In this document: piece after piece, positions 1 through 8,307 of the stretch
Position numbering within the stretch: the first letter of the stretch is position 1
Layout of the letters: every line of letters starts with the position of its first letter
Assembly (NCBI GenBank): GCA_029881725.1
Contig: JAOUMB010000017.1
Coordinates: 1 to 51,984 of the forward strand
Direction: 5' to 3'
Length of the DNA stretch: 51,984 nucleotides
DNA from: Nitrospirota bacterium
GTDB taxonomy: Bacteria > Nitrospirota > JACRHL01
Notes under the pieces: generated by a model
The model's database searches: none
Seen by the model: the letters and a program-made list of their open reading frames with translations, nothing else
What the model was told of the DNA's origin: nothing
Position numbers and translations under genes: made by a program

Positions 1-867
1 CAGGTCGTTCCGGTAGAAATCAAAATCCCGCCGCCACCCTGCCGAATCGCGCTCGACGATGGCGTGATCCATCACGCGGACCATTTTTTCCCGGGTGGCC
101 GCCAGGTGCTCGATCCGGGAAGCCAGGGCCAGATCCCTGCGGGAGAGTTTTTCCCGCACCGTGGTGAAAATCCGCTCGTTGCGGGTGCGCTGCGCAAAAT
201 ACTGTTGCTTGAAGCTTTCGTCCTTCATGAACAGGTAGCCGCGCAGGGCGCTCATCATGCGGCTGGCGGAATCCTGGTAGCCCATGAGGGCGGAAAGCAC
301 CAGATGATCCCCGGACGGATCCACCTCAATCCATCGGTCCATGACCAGATCCACCAGCGCGGAGGTACGGTCCAGCAGTTGTTCACCGCGGGTGTTGATC
401 AGGTGCACGGCAGCCACGTTATCCGGTTTGTGGCTTTGTTCAAACAGGGCGAACGCCTGGGTTTCCAGCTTGTCCACCAGTCCGGAAACCCCATCCATGA
501 CCGCCAGACGCCGCTTTTCCGCATCCGGATCGGCGGACAGGTCCGCCGATCCCAGGCCCGCCAACGTAATGCGCGCCATCTCAAGCGCGTTTTCAAAGCG
601 TTCCCGGTCCCCTTCGTCCAGCGTAACCAGATAGCGCTCAATGGCGCTTTGGGCCTCCAGCAGGCTGTTGACCAGGGTCATCACCCGAATGGACTCGGGC
701 ACCAGAACCTCCGATACCTCCTGCTCCATCCGGGCGTTCTGTTCCAGTCCCCGCATCAGGGGCAGCAGCGCGGCCACCAGTGCCAGGCCCATCACCAGCA
801 CCGCGGCGATGATCCTCGCACCGGGACCAAAACGGCCCTTGACGCCCTGGATGTCCATTCCCGTCAT
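1..867 (-). CDS. Membrane sensor / chemoreceptor-like protein, C-terminal part outside window
   Basis: An open frame begins at ATG 867, overlaps the stop of the upstream MCP gene by 4 bp (ATGA), and stays open to base 1, so 289 residues are visible and the rest is lost. An uncleaved signal anchor is seen near residues 17-37 (IIAAVLVMGLALVAALLP), followed by about 250 mostly helical residues rich in E, R, L and M, as in four-helix-bundle sensor domains of chemoreceptors and sensor kinases. No second membrane span, HAMP, kinase or MCP signalling tip has been reached by residue 289. Position as the last visible gene of a cheW-cheW-mcp operon suggests a second receptor or a hybrid kinase; the sequence here cannot separate these. 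A 26-bp palindrome lies inside the coding sequence at 527-552. Confidence 0.75.
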   Translation of the reverse strand, partial: MTGMDIQGVKGRFGPGARIIAAVLVMGLALVAALLPLMRGLEQNARMEQEVSEVLVPESIRVMTLVNSLLEAQSAIERYLVTLDEGDRERFENALEMARITLAGLGSADLSADPDAEKRRLAVMDGVSGLVDKLETQAFALFEQSHKPDNVAAVHLINTRGEQLLDRTSALVDLVMDRWIEVDPSGDHLVLSALMGYQDSASRMMSALRGYLFMKDESFKQQYFAQRTRNERIFTTVREKLSRRDLALASRIEHLAATREKMVRVMDHAIVERDSAGWRRDFDFYRNDL

Positions 868-2393
868 CCGGCGTCTTCCTGGGAGGCTGGCTTGCGCCCG
901 GCAATCAGTTGCAGGTCACGGGCAACCTCCCGCAGGTGCTCCACCGCATCCAGGGTGGCTCCCGCCTGTTCCTCGGACTCGCTGGCGATATGGGAGAGGG
1001 ACTCCACCGCCTCGGTCACCTGTTCCACCGAATAGACCTGCTCCCGGGTGGTGGTTTCAATCGCCTGGACGGCATCCGCGGTACGGGTCACCAGGGTAAT
1101 GAGGGTGTCGAAATTATCCGCAATCCGCGAGGTCTTGCCGAGGCCGCGATCCACCGACTGGGCGCCTTCCGCGGTTGCCGCGCTGGTGACGTGGGCGGTG
1201 TCCTGGATGTCCTCGATCAGGGCACGGATCTCTTCGGTAAACTCCACCGCCCGCTCCGCGAGCAGCCGGATTTCTTCGGCCACCACGGCAAACCGGCGGC
1301 CGGATTCCCCGGCCCCCGCCGCCTCGATGGTGGCGTTGATGGACAGCAGGTTGGTCTGGGACGCCAGTTCGTTGATCATTTCCAGCACGCCGTTGATCTG
1401 CTGGGATTTTTCCACCAGCGTACGCATGTGCTCGGTAATGCGCCCCACCTCCCGCTTGATCTGCTCCATGCCGTGCTGGGAGTCCATCAGCAGGGCGTGC
1501 CCCTTGTGGCACTCCTCGGCGGCGTCCTTCGAGGTGCGCACCATGTCGTGACTGCGGTCGGTCATGTCGCGGAAGCTGGCCACCAGCTGCTGCATGGTGG
1601 AGGAAATCTGCACCATGGCCGAGGATTGGTCGGCCGCACTCTTCACGTGATACTGGGCGGCCCGGGTCAACTTGCCGGTGGAACTGGCGATCAGCGAAAC
1701 CGGCCGATCCAGGCTGCGCAGGATGCGGATGGTGAGAAACGTCCCCGCCACCACGCACAGAAGGATCCCGAGCACCCCGACAAGCACCAGCCAGCGGGTC
1801 ACTTCGCGCACGGTTTCCACCATGTGCGCGGTTTCCCGTTCCATCATCTCGTCGCCGTTGGCCTCCAGCCGGGTCAACAACTCGTCCAATTGCTGCTGAA
1901 CCGAGAACATGCGCGCATGGAACGCCTCCCCCGGCTCAACCCCCGCGGTAATCTCCTCCTCCACCATCGCCGTCGCCTCGTCGTACAGTCGGCGCACGGT
2001 GTGCAGGTTGACCGTGTCCGCCACCCCGGTGGAGAGGGCCCGCTCATACTGGGTTTCAAACAACGCCACGGCGTGCCGGTGGGCGGCCCGGGCCTCATCC
2101 TGACGCCCGTGATCGGACAGCAGCGCGGCCCAGGCATCCTTGAACGAGCCGATGTTCATCTCCATCACCGCGTCCGCATAGACCCAGGAACGTTCCAGCT
2201 TGTCGAATCCGCGGTTCAGTTCCCGCAGCGTCTGGGTGCCGATCAGGACCCCCACCAGCAGGGTCACGCCCAACACCATCACTCCCAGTGTGATCAGGCG
2301 GCGCACCGGCATGGCGTTGCGCTGTCGGTAAAAGAAGAATTCGGCCGGGTTCTCCCTCCCGGGCGCCGACCGTTTCAAACCCCGAATGCCCAT
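864..2393 (-). CDS. Methyl-accepting chemotaxis protein
   Basis: This 509-residue inner-membrane chemoreceptor would pass ligand state to a CheW/CheA array. Two membrane spans are visible near residues 33-51 and 200-225, bracketing a helical periplasmic sensor of about 150 residues. The cytoplasmic hairpin carries the MCP tip core (NELASQTNLLSINATIEAA, then GESGRRFAVVAEEIRLLAERA), with GAGESGRR where the usual form is RAGEQGRG. The cytoplasmic part is short (about 280 residues), and I see no C-terminal CheR-tether pentapeptide. The ATG at 2393 follows an AAGGGA ribosome site; an internal Met at residue 28 is an alternative start. It lies 29 bp after a CheW-like gene and overlaps the next receptor-like gene by 4 bp, so the four genes form one transcription unit. 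Confidence 0.9.
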   Translation of the reverse strand: MGIRGLKRSAPGRENPAEFFFYRQRNAMPVRRLITLGVMVLGVTLLVGVLIGTQTLRELNRGFDKLERSWVYADAVMEMNIGSFKDAWAALLSDHGRQDEARAAHRHAVALFETQYERALSTGVADTVNLHTVRRLYDEATAMVEEEITAGVEPGEAFHARMFSVQQQLDELLTRLEANGDEMMERETAHMVETVREVTRWLVLVGVLGILLCVVAGTFLTIRILRSLDRPVSLIASSTGKLTRAAQYHVKSAADQSSAMVQISSTMQQLVASFRDMTDRSHDMVRTSKDAAEECHKGHALLMDSQHGMEQIKREVGRITEHMRTLVEKSQQINGVLEMINELASQTNLLSINATIEAAGAGESGRRFAVVAEEIRLLAERAVEFTEEIRALIEDIQDTAHVTSAATAEGAQSVDRGLGKTSRIADNFDTLITLVTRTADAVQAIETTTREQVYSVEQVTEAVESLSHIASESEEQAGATLDAVEHLREVARDLQLIAGRKPASQEDAG

Positions 2394-2422
2394 GGTGTCC
2401 CTTCCACTCCTCGCATAACCAG

Positions 2423-3022
2423 TTAACCGCGCGCGTCCAACTGCACAAACAGGGAATCCACGTCGGGAAACAAAAACAGCACGTCCCCGTGCGGCAGGGT
2501 TCCGCGTACCAGTGCCCTGACCGACGACGGCAGGGTGGCGGGCGGCTTGCCCATGCCCCCCTCGTCCAGTTCCACCAACCCGTGGGTGGCATCCACCGCC
2601 ACCGCGGCATCGAACGTGGGGCCCGCCAGCACCACCAGTTCCTCCACCGGCAGGGTGGAACGCGGGTATCCGAACAGGGCCGGAAGGTCGTAAACCGTCA
2701 CCAGGTCGCCGCGCAGATTGATCATCCCCAGCAGGTGTGGCGGGGCTCCCGGCAGCGGCATCACTTCCGGATTCCGCACCAGCCGCCGTACCCGCAGGAT
2801 CGGCAGCGCAAAATTTTCGGGTCCCACACGCGCCTTCAAAAACCGACCCAGCCCGGTGGGTCCGGTCTCCACCGGCCGTGCCACCCCTTCCTCAAAATCC
2901 GCCTGCAAACGGCGCAGTTGCTCAAACAGCACCTCATCGCGTTCGCCAAACAACGCTTCCCCCACCGGGGCGGACTTCCGGACGCCGGCTTTCCGGGTCG
3001 GCGGATTCAGGTCGTCACTCAT
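2423..3022 (-). CDS. CheW-domain chemotaxis coupling protein (second of two)
   Basis: A 199-residue soluble protein with a CheW-like beta-barrel in its central and C-terminal part: the segment ILRVRRLVRNPEVMPLPGAP, then LLGMINLRGDLVTVYDLPALF, is the standard CheW signature around the two SH3-like subdomains. About 60 residues of charged N-terminal extension precede it, longer than in minimal CheW proteins (about 150-165 residues). It should couple receptors to a CheA kinase, which is not in the window. Start and stop overlap the upstream cheW-like gene by ATGA, indicating translational coupling. It could instead act as a scaffold or CheV-like adaptor, but no receiver domain is present. Confidence 0.85.
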   Translation of the reverse strand: MSDDLNPPTRKAGVRKSAPVGEALFGERDEVLFEQLRRLQADFEEGVARPVETGPTGLGRFLKARVGPENFALPILRVRRLVRNPEVMPLPGAPPHLLGMINLRGDLVTVYDLPALFGYPRSTLPVEELVVLAGPTFDAAVAVDATHGLVELDEGGMGKPPATLPSSVRALVRGTLPHGDVLFLFPDVDSLFVQLDARG

Positions 3023-3474
3023 CGGGAAACACCTTTGGCCAGTGTTTGCGCCGAAAGAAGATAGGTCAGGGCACCATCCACATCGAGCATGCCGGGGCTG
3101 TCCGGATCCCCCTCCGGAAAGGTCACCGATTCCGGCTGGTAGGGGATAATGTCGGCCACCTCGTCCACCCGCCAGTGGCGGTCGTGGTCACCTTCGCGGC
3201 TGACAATGACCCAGGCCCGGGAATCCACCCCGGCACCCGCCACGGAGGGCTGTTCCCCGCCGATGGGACCGGACCAGACCTGCCGGAGTGCATGCGCCAT
3301 GTCGTACACGCGAACCGGCCGGTCGTGCATGCGCACCACACCGACCACGCCGTCCGGCGTTCCGTGTTCCGGGGGTTTGGTGGGCAGACGGCTCACCTCC
3401 CTCAGATCCAGAATATCCATGGCGTACCGGTGACCACTTACGGTGAACACCAGAATTTGTCGCTCCGCCTCCAC
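3019..3474 (-). CDS. CheW-domain chemotaxis coupling protein (first of two)
   Basis: A CheW-domain protein of 151 residues if translation begins at GTG 3474. That start has GGAGGG a few bases upstream and opens directly into the first CheW strand (ERQILVFTVSGHRYAMDILDL). The frame stays open up to 3585, but the extra residues are Gly/Arg-rich and look like upstream DNA. A second conserved block (DGVVGVVRMHDRPVRVYDM) matches the usual LRG.V.PV.DL region, though in a diverged form. It is the first gene of the chemosensory operon and is divergent from phoH across 148 bp. Two unequal CheW paralogs beside one or two receptors suggest a dedicated array rather than the main flagellar cluster. Confidence 0.8.
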   Translation of the reverse strand: MEAERQILVFTVSGHRYAMDILDLREVSRLPTKPPEHGTPDGVVGVVRMHDRPVRVYDMAHALRQVWSGPIGGEQPSVAGAGVDSRAWVIVSREGDHDRHWRVDEVADIIPYQPESVTFPEGDPDSPGMLDVDGALTYLLSAQTLAKGVSR

Positions 3475-3587
3475 AAGCCCTCCGCGCAGACACCACCGGT
3501 TTCCTTTTCGGCCAGCGCCGCAACGCACTTGAACCGGGCGCCAACCGCCACCGGCGTGCATGGCCGGAAGGGAAACAAACACCACGC

Positions 3588-3616
3588 TTGTCAGCCGCCG
3601 GTGCGGTTCCTATACT
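3588..3616 (+). promoter_or_regulatory. Sigma70-type promoter for phoH operon, predicted leaderless
   Basis: TTGTCA at 3588-3593 and TATACT at 3611-3616 are separated by exactly 17 bp, a near-consensus housekeeping promoter. The transcription start expected about 7 bases after the -10 falls on or next to the A of the phoH ATG at 3623, and no ribosome-binding site precedes that ATG, so the mRNA may be leaderless. Confidence 0.6.
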
Positions 3617-3622
3617 CGGTGC

Positions 3623-4567
3623 ATGGAAACGCTTACCCTGCTGCTGGATGAGGAGCTGGACATCTCGCGCCTGTTCGGGCTTTACGACGCCCACCTGAAG
3701 GCCATCGAAAACGAGCTGGGGGTCACCATTGCGGCCCGCGGCCGGCAGATTTCCATCGATGGGGGCGATGGGCAGGCAAAACTCGCGGAGCAGGTGATCC
3801 GGCGCCTGTCGAAGCAGCTGCGCAAGCGGGGTGAGGTGGGGCCGGACGATGTGGAGCTGTTCCTCTCCCAGGCACGTAGTGGGGGCAGCGTCGAACCGCA
3901 GCCGCTCAAACTGACCGCCCGCGCCCGCCCCCTGAATCCGCGCAACGACAATCAGGCGCGCTACCTGGACGCCATCGACAAGCACGACCTGGTGGTCGCC
4001 ATTGGGCCCGCGGGCACGGGGAAAACCTATCTGGCCATGGCTGCCGCCGTTTCCGCATACAACCGCAAGGAAGTGCGGCGTATCATCCTGACCCGTCCGG
4101 CGGTGGAGGCCGGAGAACGGCTCGGCTTCCTGCCCGGCGATCTGGTGGAAAAGATCAACCCCTACCTGCGCCCCCTGTACGACGCCCTTTACGACATGAT
4201 GCCCGCCGAGGCCGGACAGAAGCTGATCGACAACGGACAGATTGAGATCGCACCGCTGGCCTTCATGCGGGGGCGCACCCTCAATGACGCCTTTATCATT
4301 CTGGACGAAGCCCAGAACACCACCCCGGAACAGATGAAGATGTTCCTCACCCGCTTCGGCGAGAACTCCAGGGTGGTGGTTACTGGAGACACCACCCAGA
4401 TCGACCTGCCCGCAGGCGACAATTCCGGCCTTGTGGAGGTGTCGACCCTGCTCCAGAACATGCCCGGCGTGGCCATCGTTCATTTCTCGGACCGGGACGT
4501 AATCCGCCACCCGCTGGTGGCACGCATCGTCAAGGCCTATGAGGACCGGGACAAGGAGCCGCGCTAG
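3623..4567 (+). CDS. ybeZ: PhoH family ATPase (YbeZ type)
   Basis: A 314-residue cytoplasmic P-loop ATPase of the PhoH/YbeZ family, linked in other bacteria to RNA and ribosome metabolism together with YbeY. The N-terminal 100 residues match the KH-like PhoH N domain (ISRLFGLYDAHLKAIENELG). The ATPase follows with Walker A GPAGTGKTYLA and Walker B FIILDEAQNTTPEQMKMFLT, then the arginine-containing end (FSDRDVIRHPLVARIVKAYE). The ATG at 3623 matches where family members begin; a longer in-frame reading from 3560 adds unconserved residues upstream of the promoter. pgpH begins 18 bp downstream and ybeY follows, the same order as phoH-yqfF-ybeY in Firmicutes. Confidence 0.95.
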   Translation: METLTLLLDEELDISRLFGLYDAHLKAIENELGVTIAARGRQISIDGGDGQAKLAEQVIRRLSKQLRKRGEVGPDDVELFLSQARSGGSVEPQPLKLTARARPLNPRNDNQARYLDAIDKHDLVVAIGPAGTGKTYLAMAAAVSAYNRKEVRRIILTRPAVEAGERLGFLPGDLVEKINPYLRPLYDALYDMMPAEAGQKLIDNGQIEIAPLAFMRGRTLNDAFIILDEAQNTTPEQMKMFLTRFGENSRVVVTGDTTQIDLPAGDNSGLVEVSTLLQNMPGVAIVHFSDRDVIRHPLVARIVKAYEDRDKEPR

Positions 4568-4585
4568 CGCCGCTTAACCACCCCC

Positions 4586-6892
4586 ATGGCCAAGGAACGT
4601 CCCAGTCTGCAACTGCTCAAGCGCCCCCCGGAAGGGGCGAGCGCGCCCGGACGCGAAACCCCCATATGGACCAAAATCCTGATTTCGGGCGTTTCGCTGG
4701 CGGCCTGCCTGATGATTCTGGTCCCGGAGCCGGGAGGACTTCCCAGCCTGGAGGTGGGGGATACCGCCCCCATCGATATCATCGCCCCCCGTGATCTGAC
4801 CGTGCCGGACGCCGAAGCCACCCGCGCGGCGCGCGAACGGGCCCGGGAAAAGGTGCCGGTGGTGTACGACCTGTCGCGGGCGGAAACGGCACGCCTGGAG
4901 GCGCGCATTCGCGATACCTTCGCATCCATCCGGGCCCTGCGCCTGCAGCCCGCGGACAGCGCGGAACCCGCGCCCACCCTGTCGGAACTGTTGCGTACCC
5001 GGCTTGGCATCCTTCCCCCGGAAACCCTTGAAAACCTGCCTCCGGCACGTTTTACCCGGCGGATGGAGGCGGAACTGGTCCGCATCCTCCGGCGCGTGCT
5101 GGACCGTGGAGTGCTGTTGAACCGGGAGGAGGTGGATGGCGGTCCCGATACCGACCTGCTGATCCGGATTCCGGGAGAACGCCGGGAAAGTTACGCCAAG
5201 CTGCGCGATGTCTACGACCTGACGGCGGCCCGCAATGCGGTGGTGGCTGCTGCGGAACAGGTGTATCCGGATGCCCCGGCGGCCCGGGAGCTGCTCGCTT
5301 TCCTGGGCCAGTCGCTGGTATTTGCCAACCTGGTGGAAAATCCGCAGCAGACCTCCATGCGGCGGGAAGCGGACGCCGCGCGGGTCACCCCCCTGTATCA
5401 ACAGATCCGCAAGGGCGAGGTGATCGCCGCGGCGGGCACCCCCATCCTGCATCAGCAGGCGGCCGCCATGCAGGCGGCGAAGCGCTCGGCGGGCCCGTTT
5501 GCCGTGGCGCAGAAGGGCATCGGCCTGACGGTGCTGACGGCGCTCATCTTCTACGTCTTCTACCTGGACCTGAAAGGGGTTCGCTCCCGGGTGCTCACGG
5601 AACTGCCGCGCCTTGTCCTCACCGCACTCATTCTGGTGGGCACCCTGGCCATCTGCCGCCTCGCCCTGTTTTTGCTGGGGGCGTTCACCACCGGATTCGA
5701 AAGCGTGGACTCCGCGGCGATTCCGTTTGCCCTGCCGGTGGCCTCGGGGGCCATGCTGGTCACCCTGCTGCTGAACGTGCGCACGGCTCTGGTGTTCTCG
5801 ATGATGTCCTGCATCCTCATGGGCCTCATGGTGCCGGAAGTGCCCCTGTTCACCCTGTATGGCTTTGTGGCCTGTCTGGTGGGCGTGTTCACCGTGGAAA
5901 ACTGCCAGCGCCGGGGCCATATCCTGCGTGCCGGGGTATGGGTGGGGGTAGTCAGCGCCCTGGTGGCGGCGGGAATCGGTTTGCAACAGGCGGCCCTGTC
6001 GCAGCCGGAACGCCTGTACGACCTGGGCTTTGCCTTCTGCGGCGGCCTGCTTGCGGCGGTGGTGGTTTCAGCGGTGCTGCCGGTGCTGGAAACCGTGTTC
6101 AACCTGCCCACCAATATCCGTCTGCTGGAACTGTCGGACCTGAACCACCCCCTGTTGCGCCGCCTGCTGGAACAGGCGCCGGGCACCTATCACCACAGCA
6201 TGATCATGAGCAACATGGCGGAGCAGGCCGCCAAGGCCATCGGGGAAAACGCCCTGCTGGCGCGGGTCGGTTGCTACTACCACGACATCGGAAAGATGCT
6301 CAAACCGGCCTATTACATCGAAAACCAGTGGGGCACCCACGAAAACCTGCACGACAAGCTTACCCCCACCATGAGCCGTCTGGTGCTGGTGGCGCACGTG
6401 AAGGAGGGGATCGATCTGGCCCGCCAGTACAACCTGCCGCAGGAGATCATCGACGTGATCCCGCAGCACCACGGCACCCGGCTGATCAACTATTTCTACG
6501 TGAAGGCCAAACAGGCCCAACAGGCCATGGGGGCCGAAACCGTCCCGCCGGACGAGGAGAATTTCCGTTACCCCGGCCCCCGGCCCCAGACCAAGGTGGC
6601 CGGCATCATCATGCTGGCCGATACGGTGGAGGCCTCGTCCCGGGTTCTTGAAGACCCCAGCCCGGCCCGTATCGCCACCCTGGTGGATCAGATGGTCAAC
6701 ACCATCTACCTGGATCAACAGCTGGACGAGTGCGAATTGACCCTCAAAGACCTGCGCGGCATTGCCGACGCATTTGGCAAAGCCCTTACCGGCACCTTCC
6801 ACCACCGCATACAATACCCGGGCATGCAGATTCCCCCGACCCAACCCGATGCCGGTCCATCTGAACAACCGCCAACGGCGCTTACCCGTTGA
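4586..6892 (+). CDS. pgpH: PgpH/YqfF-type 7TM-HD domain phosphohydrolase
   Basis: A 768-residue inner-membrane protein. One N-terminal span near residues 28-45 is followed by a long extracytoplasmic domain (about 50-300, the 7TMR-HDED type), a bundle of hydrophobic spans between about 310 and 510, and a cytoplasmic HD domain. The HD ligands are visible at H536/H537 (GTYHHSMIMSN) and H566-D567 (YYHDIGKM), with further histidines in PQHHGT. In Listeria PgpH this domain hydrolyses cyclic di-AMP; the substrate here is inferred from that family. No cyclic di-AMP synthase gene is visible in the window. The gene sits between phoH and ybeY and its 3' end overlaps the ybeY start by 44 bp, so the three are co-transcribed and probably coupled. 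Confidence 0.92.
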   Translation: MAKERPSLQLLKRPPEGASAPGRETPIWTKILISGVSLAACLMILVPEPGGLPSLEVGDTAPIDIIAPRDLTVPDAEATRAARERAREKVPVVYDLSRAETARLEARIRDTFASIRALRLQPADSAEPAPTLSELLRTRLGILPPETLENLPPARFTRRMEAELVRILRRVLDRGVLLNREEVDGGPDTDLLIRIPGERRESYAKLRDVYDLTAARNAVVAAAEQVYPDAPAARELLAFLGQSLVFANLVENPQQTSMRREADAARVTPLYQQIRKGEVIAAAGTPILHQQAAAMQAAKRSAGPFAVAQKGIGLTVLTALIFYVFYLDLKGVRSRVLTELPRLVLTALILVGTLAICRLALFLLGAFTTGFESVDSAAIPFALPVASGAMLVTLLLNVRTALVFSMMSCILMGLMVPEVPLFTLYGFVACLVGVFTVENCQRRGHILRAGVWVGVVSALVAAGIGLQQAALSQPERLYDLGFAFCGGLLAAVVVSAVLPVLETVFNLPTNIRLLELSDLNHPLLRRLLEQAPGTYHHSMIMSNMAEQAAKAIGENALLARVGCYYHDIGKMLKPAYYIENQWGTHENLHDKLTPTMSRLVLVAHVKEGIDLARQYNLPQEIIDVIPQHHGTRLINYFYVKAKQAQQAMGAETVPPDEENFRYPGPRPQTKVAGIIMLADTVEASSRVLEDPSPARIATLVDQMVNTIYLDQQLDECELTLKDLRGIADAFGKALTGTFHHRIQYPGMQIPPTQPDAGPSEQPPTALTR

Positions 6893-7355
6893 CCGGAACC
6901 TGCTGGTGGCGCGGGCGGAGTGGCTGCTCGAGCACCTGGGGGAAGCAAGAGCGGAGCTTTCGCTCACCCTGGTGTCCGATCCGGCCATGCGGCAGTTGAA
7001 CCGGCACCACCGGGGCATCGACCGCGCCACCGACGTGCTTTCCTTTCCCATGTACGAAGGGGGACCGCGGGAAATTTTGGCGGCGCTGGGCCGGGACGCG
7101 GATGCGGGAATGGAACCGGCCCTGGGGGATGTGGTGATTTCGGTGCAGACCGCGCACCGGCAGGCGCGGGAGGCGGGACTGGACCTGGACACCGAACTGG
7201 CGGTGTTGCTGGTGCACGGCACCCTGCACCTGTCCGGTTGGGACCACGAGGCCGGCCCGGAACAGGCCGCTGTCATGCGTGGCGCCGAAATGGCGGCACT
7301 CGGGAAGCTGGGGCTAACCGCGCACGGTCTTGTGGACCGTGCGGAACACGAATAA
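6849..7355 (+). CDS. ybeY: Endoribonuclease YbeY
   Basis: A 168-residue zinc-dependent RNase needed for 16S rRNA 3' maturation and ribosome quality control. The metal-binding signature is intact near the C-terminus (VHGTLHLSGWDHE, three histidines spaced H-x3-H-x5-H), and the upstream block RHHRGIDRATDVLSFPMYE is the usual TDVLSFP region. The start is taken as ATG 6849 (MPVHLNNRQRRL), which fits family length; a longer in-frame reading from 6762 would lie mainly inside pgpH. The start overlaps pgpH by 44 bp, and ftsY begins 10 bp after the stop. Confidence 0.93.
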   Translation: MPVHLNNRQRRLPVDRNLLVARAEWLLEHLGEARAELSLTLVSDPAMRQLNRHHRGIDRATDVLSFPMYEGGPREILAALGRDADAGMEPALGDVVISVQTAHRQAREAGLDLDTELAVLLVHGTLHLSGWDHEAGPEQAAVMRGAEMAALGKLGLTAHGLVDRAEHE

Positions 7356-7365
7356 GGAGTGTGTG

Positions 7366-8289
7366 GTGGCAGGATTGTTCAAACGGCTGTTCGGCGGCCT
7401 TTCCAAGAGCCGCACCGCCCTGGGAGGGCGGCTGGCGGACGCCGCCTCCGGCCACGACCGCATTGACGAGGCGCTGCTGGAGGAGGTGGAAGAGATCCTG
7501 ATCACCTCCGACGTAGGGGCCGCCGCCACCACGCGCTTTTTGAAGACCGTGGATAACGAGGTGCGCTACAACCGGCTCACCGACCCGGCGCGCATGTGGG
7601 AGATCCTGAGGGACGACATGCTGCGCAGCCTGGCTCGCTGCGGAGACCGGAAACTCACGGTTTCCGCATCCCCCACGGTGGTCATGGTGGTGGGGGTGAA
7701 CGGCGTGGGCAAGACCACCACCATCGGCAAGCTGGCCGCCCGCTACAAGGCGGAGGGACACAAGGTGATGCTGGCCGCCGGCGATACCTTCCGCGCCGCC
7801 GCCGGGGAACAACTGACCCTGTGGGGCCAGCGGCTGGGGGTGGAGGTGGTTCGCCAGCAGGAAGGGGCGGATGCCTCGGCGGTCGCCTACGATGCCTGTC
7901 AGGCCGCCATGGCCCGGGGTGTGGACCTGTTGCTGGTGGATACCGCGGGCAGGCTGCACACCAACGTGAACCTGATGGCCGAGCTGGAAAAGGTGCGGCG
8001 GGTGATCGGCAAGGTGATTCCGGGCGCCCCCCATGAGGTGGTGCTGGTGCTGGATGCCAATACCGGCCAGAACGCCCTGTCCCAGGCCAAAACCTTCGTG
8101 GATTCCGCCGGCGTGACCGGGTTCGTGCTCACCAAGATGGACAGCACCGCCCGGGGCGGGGTGCTGGTCAATCTGGTGGAAACCTACCAGCGGCCGGTCT
8201 ACTTCATCGGACTGGGGGAGCAGGCGGAAGACCTGACCCCCTTTGATCCGGAAGGGTATGTGGCCGCCCTGTTCGGCGAGGCCGAATAG
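7366..8289 (+). CDS. ftsY: Signal recognition particle receptor FtsY
   Basis: A 307-residue SRP GTPase that docks SRP-ribosome complexes at the membrane translocon. The N-terminal four-helix region is followed by the G domain: G1 GVNGVGKTTTIGKLA (about residues 108-122), the DTFRAAAGEQL loop, G3 DTAGRLHTN, and G4 TKMDSTARGG. The long acidic N-terminal A domain of enteric FtsY is missing, which is common outside the enterics; the first residues (AGLFKRLFGGLSKS) can form a short amphipathic membrane-targeting helix. Start chosen at GTG 7366, six bases after AAGGAG at 7354-7359; GTG 7363 is the next choice. It closes the phoH-pgpH-ybeY-ftsY operon. Confidence 0.95.
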   Translation: MAGLFKRLFGGLSKSRTALGGRLADAASGHDRIDEALLEEVEEILITSDVGAAATTRFLKTVDNEVRYNRLTDPARMWEILRDDMLRSLARCGDRKLTVSASPTVVMVVGVNGVGKTTTIGKLAARYKAEGHKVMLAAGDTFRAAAGEQLTLWGQRLGVEVVRQQEGADASAVAYDACQAAMARGVDLLLVDTAGRLHTNVNLMAELEKVRRVIGKVIPGAPHEVVLVLDANTGQNALSQAKTFVDSAGVTGFVLTKMDSTARGGVLVNLVETYQRPVYFIGLGEQAEDLTPFDPEGYVAALFGEAE

Positions 8290-8307
8290 CCGGGCCCGGC
8301 GATCCCC

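Noticed and set aside
909-2426. A 505-residue open frame on the plus strand antisense to the MCP gene
   Set aside because: It mirrors the MCP codons in a GC-rich sequence, is rich in H, R, G and P, and has no ribosome site; the MCP frame has clear homology.
4574-5986. A 470-residue minus-strand frame opposite pgpH, and a similar one at 34633-36009 opposite leuC
   Set aside because: Both are shadows of genes with strong motifs and show the His/Arg/Gly composition of antisense frames.
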